NCBI GenBank assembly: GCA_008933735.1
Contig: WBUL01000008.1
Location: forward strand, 124,001-188,000
Source: Anaerolineae bacterium
GTDB taxonomy: Bacteria > Chloroflexota > Anaerolineae > Aggregatilineales > J027
Length of the DNA stretch: 64,000 nucleotides
Direction of reading: 5' to 3'
Below the pieces are notes generated by a model. It was not told the DNA's origin. It did not search any database and saw only the letters and a list, made by a program, of their open reading frames with translations. A program made the translations under genes and the position numbers. Of the stretch, positions 1-7,917 are shown piece by piece. The number at the start of each line of letters is the position of its first letter. Within the stretch, counting starts at the first letter, position 1.

Positions 1-497
1 ACCCGCATCGGGCCCATATAACCTTTTTCGCGCCATACATCCGCTGCGCTTTGAGTCCCTGCGATGGCATAATCAATATGTTGAAACACCCATTTTTCCA
101 TCCAGCGGAATGGCAAAGGATACTTCCGGTTGATATTTTGCCAGGTAAAAAACAAGGATTTTGCCCCGACTCGCCGGGCAGCACGCAGGGCCAGCCAGGT
201 TGCCAGGTTATAGGGTTCTTCATCAATATGCAAAATGTCAGGTCGAAAAGCAGCAGCTTCTTTTGGAAACTCAGGGTAATAATGCAGATGAAAATGCCCG
301 TTAAACCGAATCGGGGTGACTTGCAGTGCATAACCGGTGGTATGGACTCGTTCGAGGAAAACCTCGCCGCGTTCATCAATCCAGGAGGGCGGCACCAACA
401 CCTTTAACTCTTTGACAGAAGGATGTTTGGCGATTTCTTCCAGCTTCCGCTGGTAAATCCCGACCAGACACGCCTTCGAAAGCATCAAGATACGCAT
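1..497 (-). CDS. Glycosyltransferase family 4, N-terminal part (truncated by window edge)
   Basis: This gene is missing from the ORF track because it runs off the left edge. On the minus strand an open frame starts at an ATG (495-497) and reads MRILMLSKACLVGIYQRK, then continues without a stop to base 1 (about 165 residues). It has the N-terminal half of a GT4 (GT-B fold) enzyme: a first beta strand RILMLSKA, a segment FRPDILHIDEEPYNLATW typical of the donor-independent N-domain, and a strand ending in DYAIAGTQSAADVW, where GT4 proteins check for a second sugar-binding domain. The donor-binding C-domain lies outside the window, so the sugar is unknown. It is divergent from pepF. The 118-residue plus-strand ORF at 51-407 is its shadow. 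Likely role is surface glycan assembly, an inference from the many other glycan genes here. Confidence 0.8.
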   Translation of the reverse strand, partial: MRILMLSKACLVGIYQRKLEEIAKHPSVKELKVLVPPSWIDERGEVFLERVHTTGYALQVTPIRFNGHFHLHYYPEFPKEAAAFRPDILHIDEEPYNLATWLALRAARRVGAKSLFFTWQNINRKYPLPFRWMEKWVFQHIDYAIAGTQSAADVWREKGYMGPMR

Positions 498-561
498 CAG
501 AAACCTCTGAGAGAACCTCTTAAGGATAATCGCAGTCAAGCAGCGAAAAAAGGATTAAATG

Positions 562-591
562 TGGTCAGGGGTTGGAATTTCTGGGTATGAT
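562..591 (+). promoter_or_regulatory. Possible sigma70-type promoter of pepF
   Basis: TGGTCA (562-567) and TATGAT (586-591) are 18 bases apart and would start transcription near 598, giving a leader of about 27 bases before the ATG at 625. The -10 matches five of six consensus bases, the -35 four of six. This also argues against the upstream start of the ORF track at 559, which would lie before the transcript. Confidence 0.3.
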
Positions 592-624
592 TTCGTTGAA
601 GAAAATTTTCAAAGGACAGGCGTC

Positions 625-2421
625 ATGACCTTACCTCCTCGCAGCGCTGTAGTGCACGAACATACATGGAATCGGGAAAGTGTTTTCGCTACGCCAGATG
701 GCTGGCAGAAAGAGTTAGAAGCGGTAAAAGGTGTGCTGGCCGAAGTCAAAAAATATCCTGGTCATCTGGGGGACAGCCCGGATGTTCTGGCCGACTGGTT
801 GGAACTGGTTCACGAAACCGAGAACCGAGTGACAGTGCTCTACCTCTACGCCACAATGGAACAAAGCGTTGACACCACTAATCAGGATGCTGCTGCCATG
901 ATGAGCCAGGTTCGCAGTTTACAGGGTGAGGCTCAGGCCGCGAGCGCGTTTGCTGAGCCGGAAATCCTCTCCCTCCGAAGGGAAAAACTGGACGGATGGA
1001 TGAAACAGCATAAACGGTTGGCATTGTATGCTCATTATTTTGATGACCTGTTCCGGCTGGAAAAATACACCCGCTCTGGCGAAGTTGAAGCAGTTTTAGG
1101 TCTGCTGGCAGACCCATTTGGCAATGTAACGACCACTTACGGCCTGCTCAATAACGCGGATTTGCCGTTCGAAGCTGCCCGTACTGGCAGTGATGAAGAA
1201 TTACCCGTTGCTCAAAGTACTATTACAACGCTCATGTCGAATCCTGATCGTGAAATCCGCCGTACCAGTTACGAGCATTACAACCAGGGGTATTTAACTT
1301 TCAAAAATACTTTCGCCAGCCTTCTAGCTACCTCCGTCAAGCAGGATGTGTTTATGGCAAAAGTGCGGGGTTTCGATTCAGCGCTGGAGGCCAGCCTCTA
1401 CCAGAATAATATTCCGCGCAGCGTGTATGATAATCTGATTGAAACCTACAAGAACAATCTCCCGACCTGGCATCGGTATTGGCGGGTACGCCGCAAAGCA
1501 CTTGGCTATGACACGCTGCGGCCTTACGATTTTTGGGCACCCCTGACCAATCAACCTCATGTAACTTTTGAGCAGGCGGTCAACTGGATTTCCGAGGGGA
1601 TGCAGCCCCTTGGGGAAGCTTATGTCTCGGCAGTACGGAAAGGCTGTTTAGAGGATCGCTGGGTTGATATTTACCCCAATCAGGGCAAGCGGGCGGGTGC
1701 TTTTTCCTTTGGAGCACATGGTACCCACCCCTTTATCTTCATGAGTTTTGCGAATACGCTTCAATCCATGAGCACCCTGGCACATGAACTCGGCCATTCA
1801 ATGCATTCTTATCTCAGCCGTCAGCACCAGCCGATTGTCTACGGGCGGTATACCCTGTTCGCTGCTGAAGTTGCCTCGAATTTCAACCAGGCAATGACCC
1901 GTGCTTATCTGCTTCAACACAACCCGGACCCCCAATTCCAGATTGCGGTTATTGAAGAAGCTATGTCAAACTTCCTGCGCTACTTTTTTATTATGCCCAC
2001 ACTGGCACGCTTTGAACTGGAAGTCCATACCTGGGCAGAAAAGGGCAAAGGTCTGACTGCGGATGCCATGATTAAACTCATGGCCGAACTGTTTGCAGAA
2101 GGCTACGGCGGTGAAGTCGACTTTGACCACGACAGCGTAGGGATTACCTGGGCACAGTTCGGGCATCTCTACTCGGCTTTTTACGTTTACCAGTATGCGA
2201 CTGGAATTTCGGCGGCACACGCCCTGGCAGATGGCATCCTGACAGGGAAAACGAGCGCAGTTGACAATTATCTCAAATTCCTGAGTGCGGGCGGTTCGCT
2301 CTATCCCATTGACGCGCTGAAAATGGCCGGGGTGGATATGAGTCAGCCGGAAGCTGTGACCCGTACCTTTGAGATTCTTGCCAGTTACGTTGATCGTCTT
2401 GAAGACCTGACTGCGAGATAA
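625..2421 (+). CDS. pepF: Oligoendopeptidase F (M3 family metallopeptidase)
   Basis: A cytoplasmic zinc peptidase of family M3 that degrades short peptides. The protein is 598 residues, the usual size for the family. The zinc site HELGHS lies near residue 387 as the HExxH motif, and the downstream helix with AAEVASNFNQ supplies the glutamate expected as third ligand. The N-terminal half is the helical cap domain of M3 enzymes. I place the start at ATG 625 (MTLPPRSAVV), preceded by AAAGGACAGG as ribosome binding site; the ORF-track start at 559 adds 22 residues with no homology character and no good binding site. It is monocistronic: a hairpin with a T-run follows at 2472-2502. No signal peptide is seen. 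PepF versus another M3 oligopeptidase is a family-level assignment. Confidence 0.92.
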   Translation: MTLPPRSAVVHEHTWNRESVFATPDGWQKELEAVKGVLAEVKKYPGHLGDSPDVLADWLELVHETENRVTVLYLYATMEQSVDTTNQDAAAMMSQVRSLQGEAQAASAFAEPEILSLRREKLDGWMKQHKRLALYAHYFDDLFRLEKYTRSGEVEAVLGLLADPFGNVTTTYGLLNNADLPFEAARTGSDEELPVAQSTITTLMSNPDREIRRTSYEHYNQGYLTFKNTFASLLATSVKQDVFMAKVRGFDSALEASLYQNNIPRSVYDNLIETYKNNLPTWHRYWRVRRKALGYDTLRPYDFWAPLTNQPHVTFEQAVNWISEGMQPLGEAYVSAVRKGCLEDRWVDIYPNQGKRAGAFSFGAHGTHPFIFMSFANTLQSMSTLAHELGHSMHSYLSRQHQPIVYGRYTLFAAEVASNFNQAMTRAYLLQHNPDPQFQIAVIEEAMSNFLRYFFIMPTLARFELEVHTWAEKGKGLTADAMIKLMAELFAEGYGGEVDFDHDSVGITWAQFGHLYSAFYVYQYATGISAAHALADGILTGKTSAVDNYLKFLSAGGSLYPIDALKMAGVDMSQPEAVTRTFEILASYVDRLEDLTAR

Positions 2422-2440
2422 ACGCCTTGCCCACGTTTGA

Positions 2441-2468
2441 TTGACGGCACAGGCGGCCATGTTATAAT
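2441..2468 (+). promoter_or_regulatory. Near-consensus sigma70 promoter
   Basis: TTGACG (2441-2446), a 16-base spacer and TATAAT (2463-2468). This is the best promoter match in the window. It would start transcription near 2475, inside the hairpin listed next, and drives the small secreted protein at 2519. Confidence 0.7.
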
Positions 2469-2471
2469 GCG

Positions 2472-2502
2472 AAGGGCGATTTGACTGGAATCGCCCTTTT
2501 TC
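2472..2502 (+). terminator. Intrinsic terminator hairpin overlapping a promoter start
   Basis: AAGGGCGATT (2472-2481) pairs perfectly with AATCGCCCTT (2489-2498) over a 7-base loop, followed by a T-run. It can terminate the pepF transcript. A transcript from the promoter just upstream would begin within the left arm and so could form only part of the stem. Confidence 0.75.
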
Positions 2503-2518
2503 TCACGGGGAAGACGCC

Positions 2519-3022
2519 ATGCGACGCCTGATCATCGCCCTTTTCTGCTTCATTTACGCCACACCGCTGCTCGCTCAATCGGGTGGGGAAATTTGCCTGC
2601 TTGCTTACGAAGATACCAATCAAAATGGGCAGCATGAACCCGAAGAAATATCATTTGCCGGAATTGGTGTGAATTTGCTGGTGCCGGATGAGGTTATTGT
2701 TGGCAGCCATGTTACCACGCCGGGCAGTGATTTTTTCTGTTTTCAAGGATTGTCCTCCGGTAACTATACGGTGCGTTTTGAATCCAGCCCAAACCACACA
2801 GCCACTACCGAAAACACTGCTGTTATTGATCTTACTGAAGGTCAGCGCATTCGTTTAGAATACGGTGCGGTGCCCCAGAACCCGTTTCTGGATCAAGCAC
2901 CGGCTAGTTCCGGGGACAAAGTGGAAACCGTAACTCGTATCCTGATTTCACTGATGGCCGCAGTGGTCGCTATGACCTTAATGCTTGGCTTCGGGGCAAT
3001 GGTCATGAGTTTTATGTATTAA
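2519..3022 (+). CDS. Secreted, C-terminally membrane-anchored protein with one SdrD-B-like domain
   Basis: A 167-residue exported protein. It has an N-terminal signal peptide (MRRLIIALFCFIYATPLLAQ), then a beta-rich domain (about residues 22-120) with the DTNQNGQHEPEE motif and FCFQGLSSGNYTVRF ending, which are typical of SdrD-B / prealbumin-like Ca-binding surface domains, and a C-terminal transmembrane helix (ILISLMAAVVAMTLMLGFGAM). It is probably displayed on the outer face of the membrane. The start has GGGGAAG upstream and a strong promoter. It converges on the Clp-N gene, from which its stop overlaps by about 10 bases. Function unknown; structural or adhesive role is an inference. Confidence 0.7.
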   Translation: MRRLIIALFCFIYATPLLAQSGGEICLLAYEDTNQNGQHEPEEISFAGIGVNLLVPDEVIVGSHVTTPGSDFFCFQGLSSGNYTVRFESSPNHTATTENTAVIDLTEGQRIRLEYGAVPQNPFLDQAPASSGDKVETVTRILISLMAAVVAMTLMLGFGAMVMSFMY

Positions 3023-3890
3023 AATGGGCTCTGAGTTTGATCTCCAACTCGACAAAATCGACACCGCAGCGGGCCAGCAGCATCTGTGAGGTTTTTTCCA
3101 GTGTCATTGCCAGCAGCAGATGGTCGGTTCCGGTGTAATGTGTTCCCATCGCTTCAGCCTGCTCAACGGCACGGTCAATGACTTCATCCAGCGTCGCTAC
3201 TGAAAGCGCGGCATCCGGTTGCAATTTCCGCATATCTTCTGCCAGCCGTTCCTGTTTAAAACCCGTATCCAGCAGCAGTTGGGCCGCAATGCTGCGCCGT
3301 TCCTGTGCCAGCACCATCAGTAAATGCTCCAACCCCGCCGCCGGATGGGTGTATTCGGAGGCAAGTTTTGCGGAAGCGTTCAGCACACGGCGCGAAAGTT
3401 CGCTTAGTGTAGCCATACGGCGGGCCGATTCGACGTTGATTTCCAGAATGCCTGCATTAACCAGACGTTTTACTTTTTGCCGGATCTGTATTTCGTTGAT
3501 ACTTAACTGGCGCATTAACTGGGATGCATCACCTGCACCGGAACGCACCAGCCCAAGCAGCAGATGTTCTGTTCCAATATAGTGATGTCCCAACCAGTAG
3601 GCTTCGTCCATCGCAAAGGCAAAGACGATTTTGAACGCGGCTGTATACGGCGGATTTCTGGGAGCTTCTTCCACAAACGGATGCAGATTGGCAAGTTTCG
3701 CTTCCAGTTGTTCCCGTTCAATCCTAAAATCTTGCAGGACGCGGTGACCAATACTGCCTTCTGCCAGCCAGATACCCGCCAGCAGATGCCCGGTATCAAT
3801 TAATGAATGACGGTATTTTTCCGCTAGAATCCGTGCTTGGGTAAGCGAACGGCGGGCGTGCTGGCTGTAGCGACGATCTGAGAAGGACAT
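3012..3890 (-). CDS. Orphan Clp N-terminal domain protein (four Clp repeats, no ATPase)
   Basis: A 292-residue protein made of two tandem Clp-N domains, each of two roughly 75-residue repeats. Repeats start with LTQARILAEKYRHSLIDTGH, FAMDEAYWLGHHYIGTEHLL, LSRRVLNASAKLASEYTHPA and IDRAVEQAEAMGTHYTGTDH. In ClpA/ClpC this domain binds adaptors and substrates, but here no Walker A or AAA module follows. ClpS-like or anti-degradation adaptor roles are conceivable. Start: ATG at 3890 (MSFSDRR) or TTG at 3899; AGGA sits 5 bases before the TTG and about 13 before the ATG, so the start is not settled. A TGCTATAAT extended -10 lies upstream. It is divergent from the GT4 at 3936, and its 3' end overlaps the preceding plus-strand gene by 11 bases. 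Confidence 0.8.
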   Translation of the reverse strand: MSFSDRRYSQHARRSLTQARILAEKYRHSLIDTGHLLAGIWLAEGSIGHRVLQDFRIEREQLEAKLANLHPFVEEAPRNPPYTAAFKIVFAFAMDEAYWLGHHYIGTEHLLLGLVRSGAGDASQLMRQLSINEIQIRQKVKRLVNAGILEINVESARRMATLSELSRRVLNASAKLASEYTHPAAGLEHLLMVLAQERRSIAAQLLLDTGFKQERLAEDMRKLQPDAALSVATLDEVIDRAVEQAEAMGTHYTGTDHLLLAMTLEKTSQMLLARCGVDFVELEIKLRAHFNT

Positions 3891-3920
3891 TAAGATCAAT
3901 TATCCTAGAGAAGCGATTTT

Positions 3921-3929
3921 ATTATAGCA
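3921..3929 (-). promoter_or_regulatory. Extended -10 promoter for the Clp-N gene
   Basis: On the minus strand the sequence reads TGCTATAAT, a perfect extended -10 element. It would start transcription near 3914, about 24 bases before the ATG at 3890. No clear -35 is seen, as is usual for extended -10 promoters. It lies just before the start codon of the divergent GT4 gene at 3936. Confidence 0.55.
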
Positions 3930-3935
3930 GGCAGT

Positions 3936-5063
3936 ATGATCCATATCGTAATCAACGCCCACTTACTCTCTGCCCAGACAGGCTATCGCAGCGCAGGTAT
4001 TCATGGCTATATCTATAATACGTTGCGCTGTTTACCCTATGTTACACCGGATTGGCATTACACAGTGCTGGTTGGCGAGGGGAATCCAGCCGAACATCCC
4101 AGGATGGAGATTCGACATTCTCGCTTTTCGACCCGTCATCCCGTGCAGCGCATTGTATGGGAACAGCTTGTGCAGCCAGGGGTGATTCGCCACTTAAAAC
4201 CGGATGTCTATCACGCAGCGGCATTTGTCTCACCTGTAATGATGCGTGTACCCTCGGTCGTGACCGTCTATGATTTGAGTTTTATCCGCTATCCGCAGGC
4301 GTTAAGTGCCTCGCGCCGTCTCTACCTGCAAACGTTTACCCGTTTGAGCTGCCAGCGAGCGGCTCAGGTGATTGCCATTTCGGAAAGCACGGCACGAGAT
4401 ATTATTGATCTGCTGGGTGTGCATCCGGAGAAAGTGACCGTTGCAGTACCGGGGGTCAGTGAGGATTTTTACCCACGCGAACCATCTGAAATCCAGGCTT
4501 TTCGAGAGAAAAATCAATTACCAGATCGTTTTATTCTTCATCTCGGCACCCTTGAACCGCGCAAAAATCTGCCGATGCTGCTGCGAGCGTATGCCACCCT
4601 GCCAGAATCACAGCGCGAAGAAGTTCATCTGATCCTGGCAGGCGGCAAAGGATGGGAATATGCGGATATTTTCGATACGGTAAAATCCTGCAATCTGGAA
4701 AGGGTCGTTCATTTTCCTGGATATGTAGCCAAAGACGAACTGCCACTATGGTACAATGCTGCCGAAATGCTGGTTTATCCTTCGGTTTTCGAGGGATGGG
4801 GATTGCCAGTGGTTGAGGCAATGGCGTGCGGATGCCCGACTCTCGTATCGGATGTGTCCTCACTGCCAGAAGCGGCGGGAAATACGGGACTGCGCCTTCC
4901 GCCAGATGATGAGACTGCCTGGGTGGAAGGGTTGCGACATGCCATCACAGATACCACATGGCGTGCATACAGCAGGCAGGCAGGCATTGAACGAGCAAAA
5001 CAGTTTACCTGGCAGGCAACTGCCGCCGCGACAGGTCGTGCTTACGAAAAAGCGCTGAGATGA
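3936..5063 (+). CDS. Glycosyltransferase family 4
   Basis: A 375-residue GT-B enzyme that moves a sugar from a nucleotide donor to a lipid-linked or oligosaccharide acceptor at the cytoplasmic face of the membrane. The N-domain includes QPGVIRHLKPDVYHA and the C-domain has FILHLGTLEPRKNLPMLL and the donor-binding E-x7-E segment (EGWGLPVVEAMACG, about residue 290), as in mannosyl/rhamnosyl GT4 enzymes. Its stop overlaps the start of the sugar transferase by 4 bases (ATGA), so the two are translationally coupled and likely act in the same pathway: the transferase loads the first sugar and this enzyme adds a later one. Only about 45 bases separate it from the divergent Clp-N gene. Donor and acceptor cannot be read from sequence. 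Confidence 0.88.
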   Translation: MIHIVINAHLLSAQTGYRSAGIHGYIYNTLRCLPYVTPDWHYTVLVGEGNPAEHPRMEIRHSRFSTRHPVQRIVWEQLVQPGVIRHLKPDVYHAAAFVSPVMMRVPSVVTVYDLSFIRYPQALSASRRLYLQTFTRLSCQRAAQVIAISESTARDIIDLLGVHPEKVTVAVPGVSEDFYPREPSEIQAFREKNQLPDRFILHLGTLEPRKNLPMLLRAYATLPESQREEVHLILAGGKGWEYADIFDTVKSCNLERVVHFPGYVAKDELPLWYNAAEMLVYPSVFEGWGLPVVEAMACGCPTLVSDVSSLPEAAGNTGLRLPPDDETAWVEGLRHAITDTTWRAYSRQAGIERAKQFTWQATAAATGRAYEKALR

Positions 5064-6508
5064 AAATTGTGAGTCGCACAGAATATCCCTGGAAGGGCTG
5101 GCACATCGCGCTGATAGATGCGCTGGTGGTCTGGTTGAGTTTTGGTATTTCCTACCTGCTGCGCTACGAAGTGCAGTTCCTGAGACCGGTTGACGAAATC
5201 AACTCGGCCCCTTTCCGCCCTTATATTCCCTATACTCTGATTTTTATGGTATGGGTGCTGACGATGCATCAGGCGGCGGGCTTATATCAGGATATGCGCG
5301 GGCGCAGTCTGGTCAGTGAAATTTTCAAAATTACGAATGCTACGAGCAACGCTGTCCTACTCATCATGGCTTTGAGTTTTTTGATTCGCCCTCTTGTGTT
5401 TTCTCGTTTGCTGATTATCCAGGCCGCGTTTATCAATGTTTTTTTGCAGCTTGTCTGGCGTCTGGCACTGCGTTCCTTCCGAAATACTCTGCATAGGCGA
5501 GGCGTTGGTGTCGAACAGGTGCTGGTGGTGGGCTGCCGTGAAGCCGGACGTTATGTAATTCGCACTATCGTAGCGCGGCCTGATCTTGGCTACAAACTAG
5601 TCGGTTTTGTTGATGACGACCCGGAGCTTGGCAGCAAAGACCTGGGACGGGTTCCGGCCCTGGGCGCGATCAGAAATATTCCAAAAATCGTCAAAAAAGA
5701 GCATGTTGACCTGGTAATCCTAACACTGCCCTGGGATGAGCAGCGCCACGCGATGGAGGTGATGCAGAATCACGCTCTGAAAAAAGTCTCCGTCCTGACT
5801 GTGCCTGATCTGTACCAGTTGAACCTGTCGCAGGTGCAGGTAGAAATGCTGGGCGGACTGCCGCTGCTGGGTCGTCAGAAAGAAGGGGAAATTCCTCGTC
5901 GCAATCTGGTTCTCAAACGTGCCCTCGATATTATTGCGACAGCACTGCTGCTGCCTTTTGCCCTGCCGATAATGGGTTTAGCTGCCCTGGCGATTCGACT
6001 CGACACCCCCGGGCCAATTTTATTCTATCAAAGGCGCGTGGGTCTTAATGGGCAGCTTTTCGAGATGGTCAAATTCCGCTCGATGGTGGAAGGTGCGGAG
6101 CAGCAGCACGATGAAGTCATCGGTTTGAATGAAGATGACCCCGAAGGCTACAAAAGAAAATACAAAGACGCCGATCCTCGTATTACCCGTGTAGGACGGT
6201 TTATCCGGCGTACCAGCATCGACGAACTGCCGCAGCTTTTTAATGTCCTGCGGGGGGAAATGAGCCTGGTCGGGCCTCGCCCTGCACTCCCGAAAGAAGT
6301 TGAACTCTACAAACCCTGGCATCGGCAGCGACTGATGGTGCGCCCCGGACTCACAGGACTATGGCAGGTGTCAGGCAGGAGCGAGATCCCCTTTGAGGAA
6401 AAGTGCCTGCTGGATATTTATTATATTGAGAACTGGTCAATCGGTTTAGACTTGCAAATTCTGATACAAACCGCGCCGCAGATCTTGTTCGGGACAGGCG
6501 CGTACTAG
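5060..6508 (+). CDS. Polyprenyl-phosphate sugar-1-phosphate transferase (exopolysaccharide initiation)
   Basis: A 482-residue WbaP/WcaJ-type enzyme that transfers a sugar-1-phosphate from a nucleotide sugar to undecaprenyl phosphate, the first step of exopolysaccharide or O-antigen repeat synthesis. Order: four or five N-terminal membrane helices (residues 10-135), a Rossmann-like CoA-binding-3 domain (about 150-260, starting [13 protein letters not shown]), a membrane helix at about 295-315, and the catalytic bacterial sugar transferase domain with [25 protein letters not shown] and VGPRPALP. Length fits the family. It is coupled to the upstream GT4. Its stop lies tail-to-tail with rho: both genes use the palindrome CTAG (6505-6508). 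The exact sugar (glucose, galactose or another) is not predictable. Confidence 0.93.
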   Translation: MKIVSRTEYPWKGWHIALIDALVVWLSFGISYLLRYEVQFLRPVDEINSAPFRPYIPYTLIFMVWVLTMHQAAGLYQDMRGRSLVSEIFKITNATSNAVLLIMALSFLIRPLVFSRLLIIQAAFINVFLQLVWRLALRSFRNTLHRRGVGVEQVLVVGCREAGRYVIRTIVARPDLGYKLVGFVDDDPELGSKDLGRVPALGAIRNIPKIVKKEHVDLVILTLPWDEQRHAMEVMQNHALKKVSVLTVPDLYQLNLSQVQVEMLGGLPLLGRQKEGEIPRRNLVLKRALDIIATALLLPFALPIMGLAALAIRLDTPGPILFYQRRVGLNGQLFEMVKFRSMVEGAEQQHDEVIGLNEDDPEGYKRKYKDADPRITRVGRFIRRTSIDELPQLFNVLRGEMSLVGPRPALPKEVELYKPWHRQRLMVRPGLTGLWQVSGRSEIPFEEKCLLDIYYIENWSIGLDLQILIQTAPQILFGTGAY

Positions 6509-7773
6509 GCTGGCGCCAGCATTTGCAGGAATTCTTCGTTGCTGTCTGTTCTCCGCATCTGGCTAATCAGGTCTTCGGTGGCCTGGAACGAATCTTCATC
6601 GGTAATTGAGCGCATATCCAGCATCCGGCGCATCGTCCATACCCGCTGAATAATATCGGGCCCCAGCAGCAGTTCTTCGCGGCGTGTCGAAGATTGGCGC
6701 ACATCGAAGGCCGGGAAGACACGGCGTTCTTGCAGTTCACGGGACAAATGTAGTTCCATGTTCCCCGTGCCTTTGAACTCCTCGTAGATTACATCGTCCA
6801 TACGGCTGCCCGTGCGGACGAGACACGTTGCTACAATGGTCAGGCTGCCACCTTCTTCTACGTTGCGGGCCGCGCCAAAGAATCGTTTGGGCGGGTAGAG
6901 GGCGACCGGGTCGATACCCCCTGTCAGGGTGCGTCCGCTGGGCGGGACGGTCAGGTTATATGCCCGTGCCAGACGGGTAACGCTGTCCAGCAAAATGGCG
7001 ACATCACGTCCACTTTCAACCAGGCGTTTCGCGCGGTTCAAAGCCATTTCCGCCACTCGGACATGGTGCGTGGCAACATCGTCAAACGTGCTGCTGATCA
7101 CTTCCGCTTCCACCGAACGATCCATATCGGTGACTTCTTCCGGGCGTTCACCAATCAGCACCACCATCAAATGGACATCCGGGTAGTTGCGGCTGATGGC
7201 GTTTGCAACTTCTTTCATCACGGTCGTTTTGCCAGCTTTAGGCGGGCTGACGATCAGCCCGCGCTGCCCTTTGCCTATTGGGGCAACCAGATTAATCAGT
7301 CGTGTTGAAATGATGTGACCGGATGTTTCCAGATCAAACCGTTCTAGCGGGAAGATCGGGGTCAGTTTATCAAAGTTCGGTCGGGTTTTGATGGCATCCG
7401 GTGACATGCCGTTGACGGCTTCAACCCGGAGCAGACCAAAATATTTTTCCGAATCCTTGGGTGGGCGCACCTGCCCAATGACCATATCCCCGGTACGAAG
7501 ATTAAAACGACGGATTTGAGTCTGGCTGACGTAAATGTCTTCCGAACTGGGCAGAAAGTTCTGTGCTGCCCGCAGAAAACCGATCCCATCATCAATGATT
7601 TCGAGGACGCCGCCGCGCAGTTCAAATCCCTGCTTTTCGGCTTTGGCTCGCAGTAGGCGCAGCACCAGATCGCTTTTTTTCAAGCGGCTGAACTGCGGTA
7701 TGTCATTCTCGCGTGCAATCACACGGAGTTCATCCAACTTCATGATTTCTAGTTGTGAGATGTCCAGATCCAT
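6505..7773 (-). CDS. rho: Transcription termination factor Rho
   Basis: A 422-residue hexameric RNA-dependent ATPase that ends transcription at untranslated RNA. Order: Rho-N helical domain ([18 protein letters not shown], residues 8-50), cold-shock-like RNA-binding domain (about 52-128), RecA-like ATPase with Walker A PPKAGKTT near residue 177, Walker B with [16 protein letters not shown], and the Q/R-loop region. I choose ATG 7773 ([10 protein letters not shown]), which has GAGG 8 bases upstream; the ORF track extends 37 residues into the leader. It lies downstream of the MFS/histidine kinase pair on the same strand but has its own likely promoter and a leader of about 93 bases. In other bacteria rho leaders support autoregulation; that is family knowledge, not seen here. 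Confidence 0.97.
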   Translation of the reverse strand: MDLDISQLEIMKLDELRVIARENDIPQFSRLKKSDLVLRLLRAKAEKQGFELRGGVLEIIDDGIGFLRAAQNFLPSSEDIYVSQTQIRRFNLRTGDMVIGQVRPPKDSEKYFGLLRVEAVNGMSPDAIKTRPNFDKLTPIFPLERFDLETSGHIISTRLINLVAPIGKGQRGLIVSPPKAGKTTVMKEVANAISRNYPDVHLMVVLIGERPEEVTDMDRSVEAEVISSTFDDVATHHVRVAEMALNRAKRLVESGRDVAILLDSVTRLARAYNLTVPPSGRTLTGGIDPVALYPPKRFFGAARNVEEGGSLTIVATCLVRTGSRMDDVIYEEFKGTGNMELHLSRELQERRVFPAFDVRQSSTRREELLLGPDIIQRVWTMRRMLDMRSITDEDSFQATEDLISQMRRTDSNEEFLQMLAPA

Positions 7774-7872
7774 TGGGTATGCCTCTATAGCTGAAAGGGT
7801 GTTTGCCTCAGGGGGTTTGTATTGGGTGTTATTTACGATATAACGTTGTGGGAATAGTCTATGCTGCTCTAC

Positions 7873-7901
7873 AGGATAGCACAAGTTTCACGGCTCGGCA
7901 A
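7873..7901 (-). promoter_or_regulatory. Likely rho promoter (extended -10)
   Basis: Reading the minus strand, TTGCCG (7901-7896), 17 bases, then TATCCT (7878-7873) preceded by TGC, an extended -10. Transcription would begin near 7866, leaving a leader of about 93 bases before the rho ATG at 7773. The boxes are imperfect (four of six each). Confidence 0.4.
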
Positions 7902-7917
7902 ATAGGTTTTTTTTAAT

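Noticed and set aside
51-407. 118-residue plus-strand ORF
   Set aside because: It lies antisense inside the edge-truncated GT4 gene, which has clear GT4 sequence character; the ORF has none.
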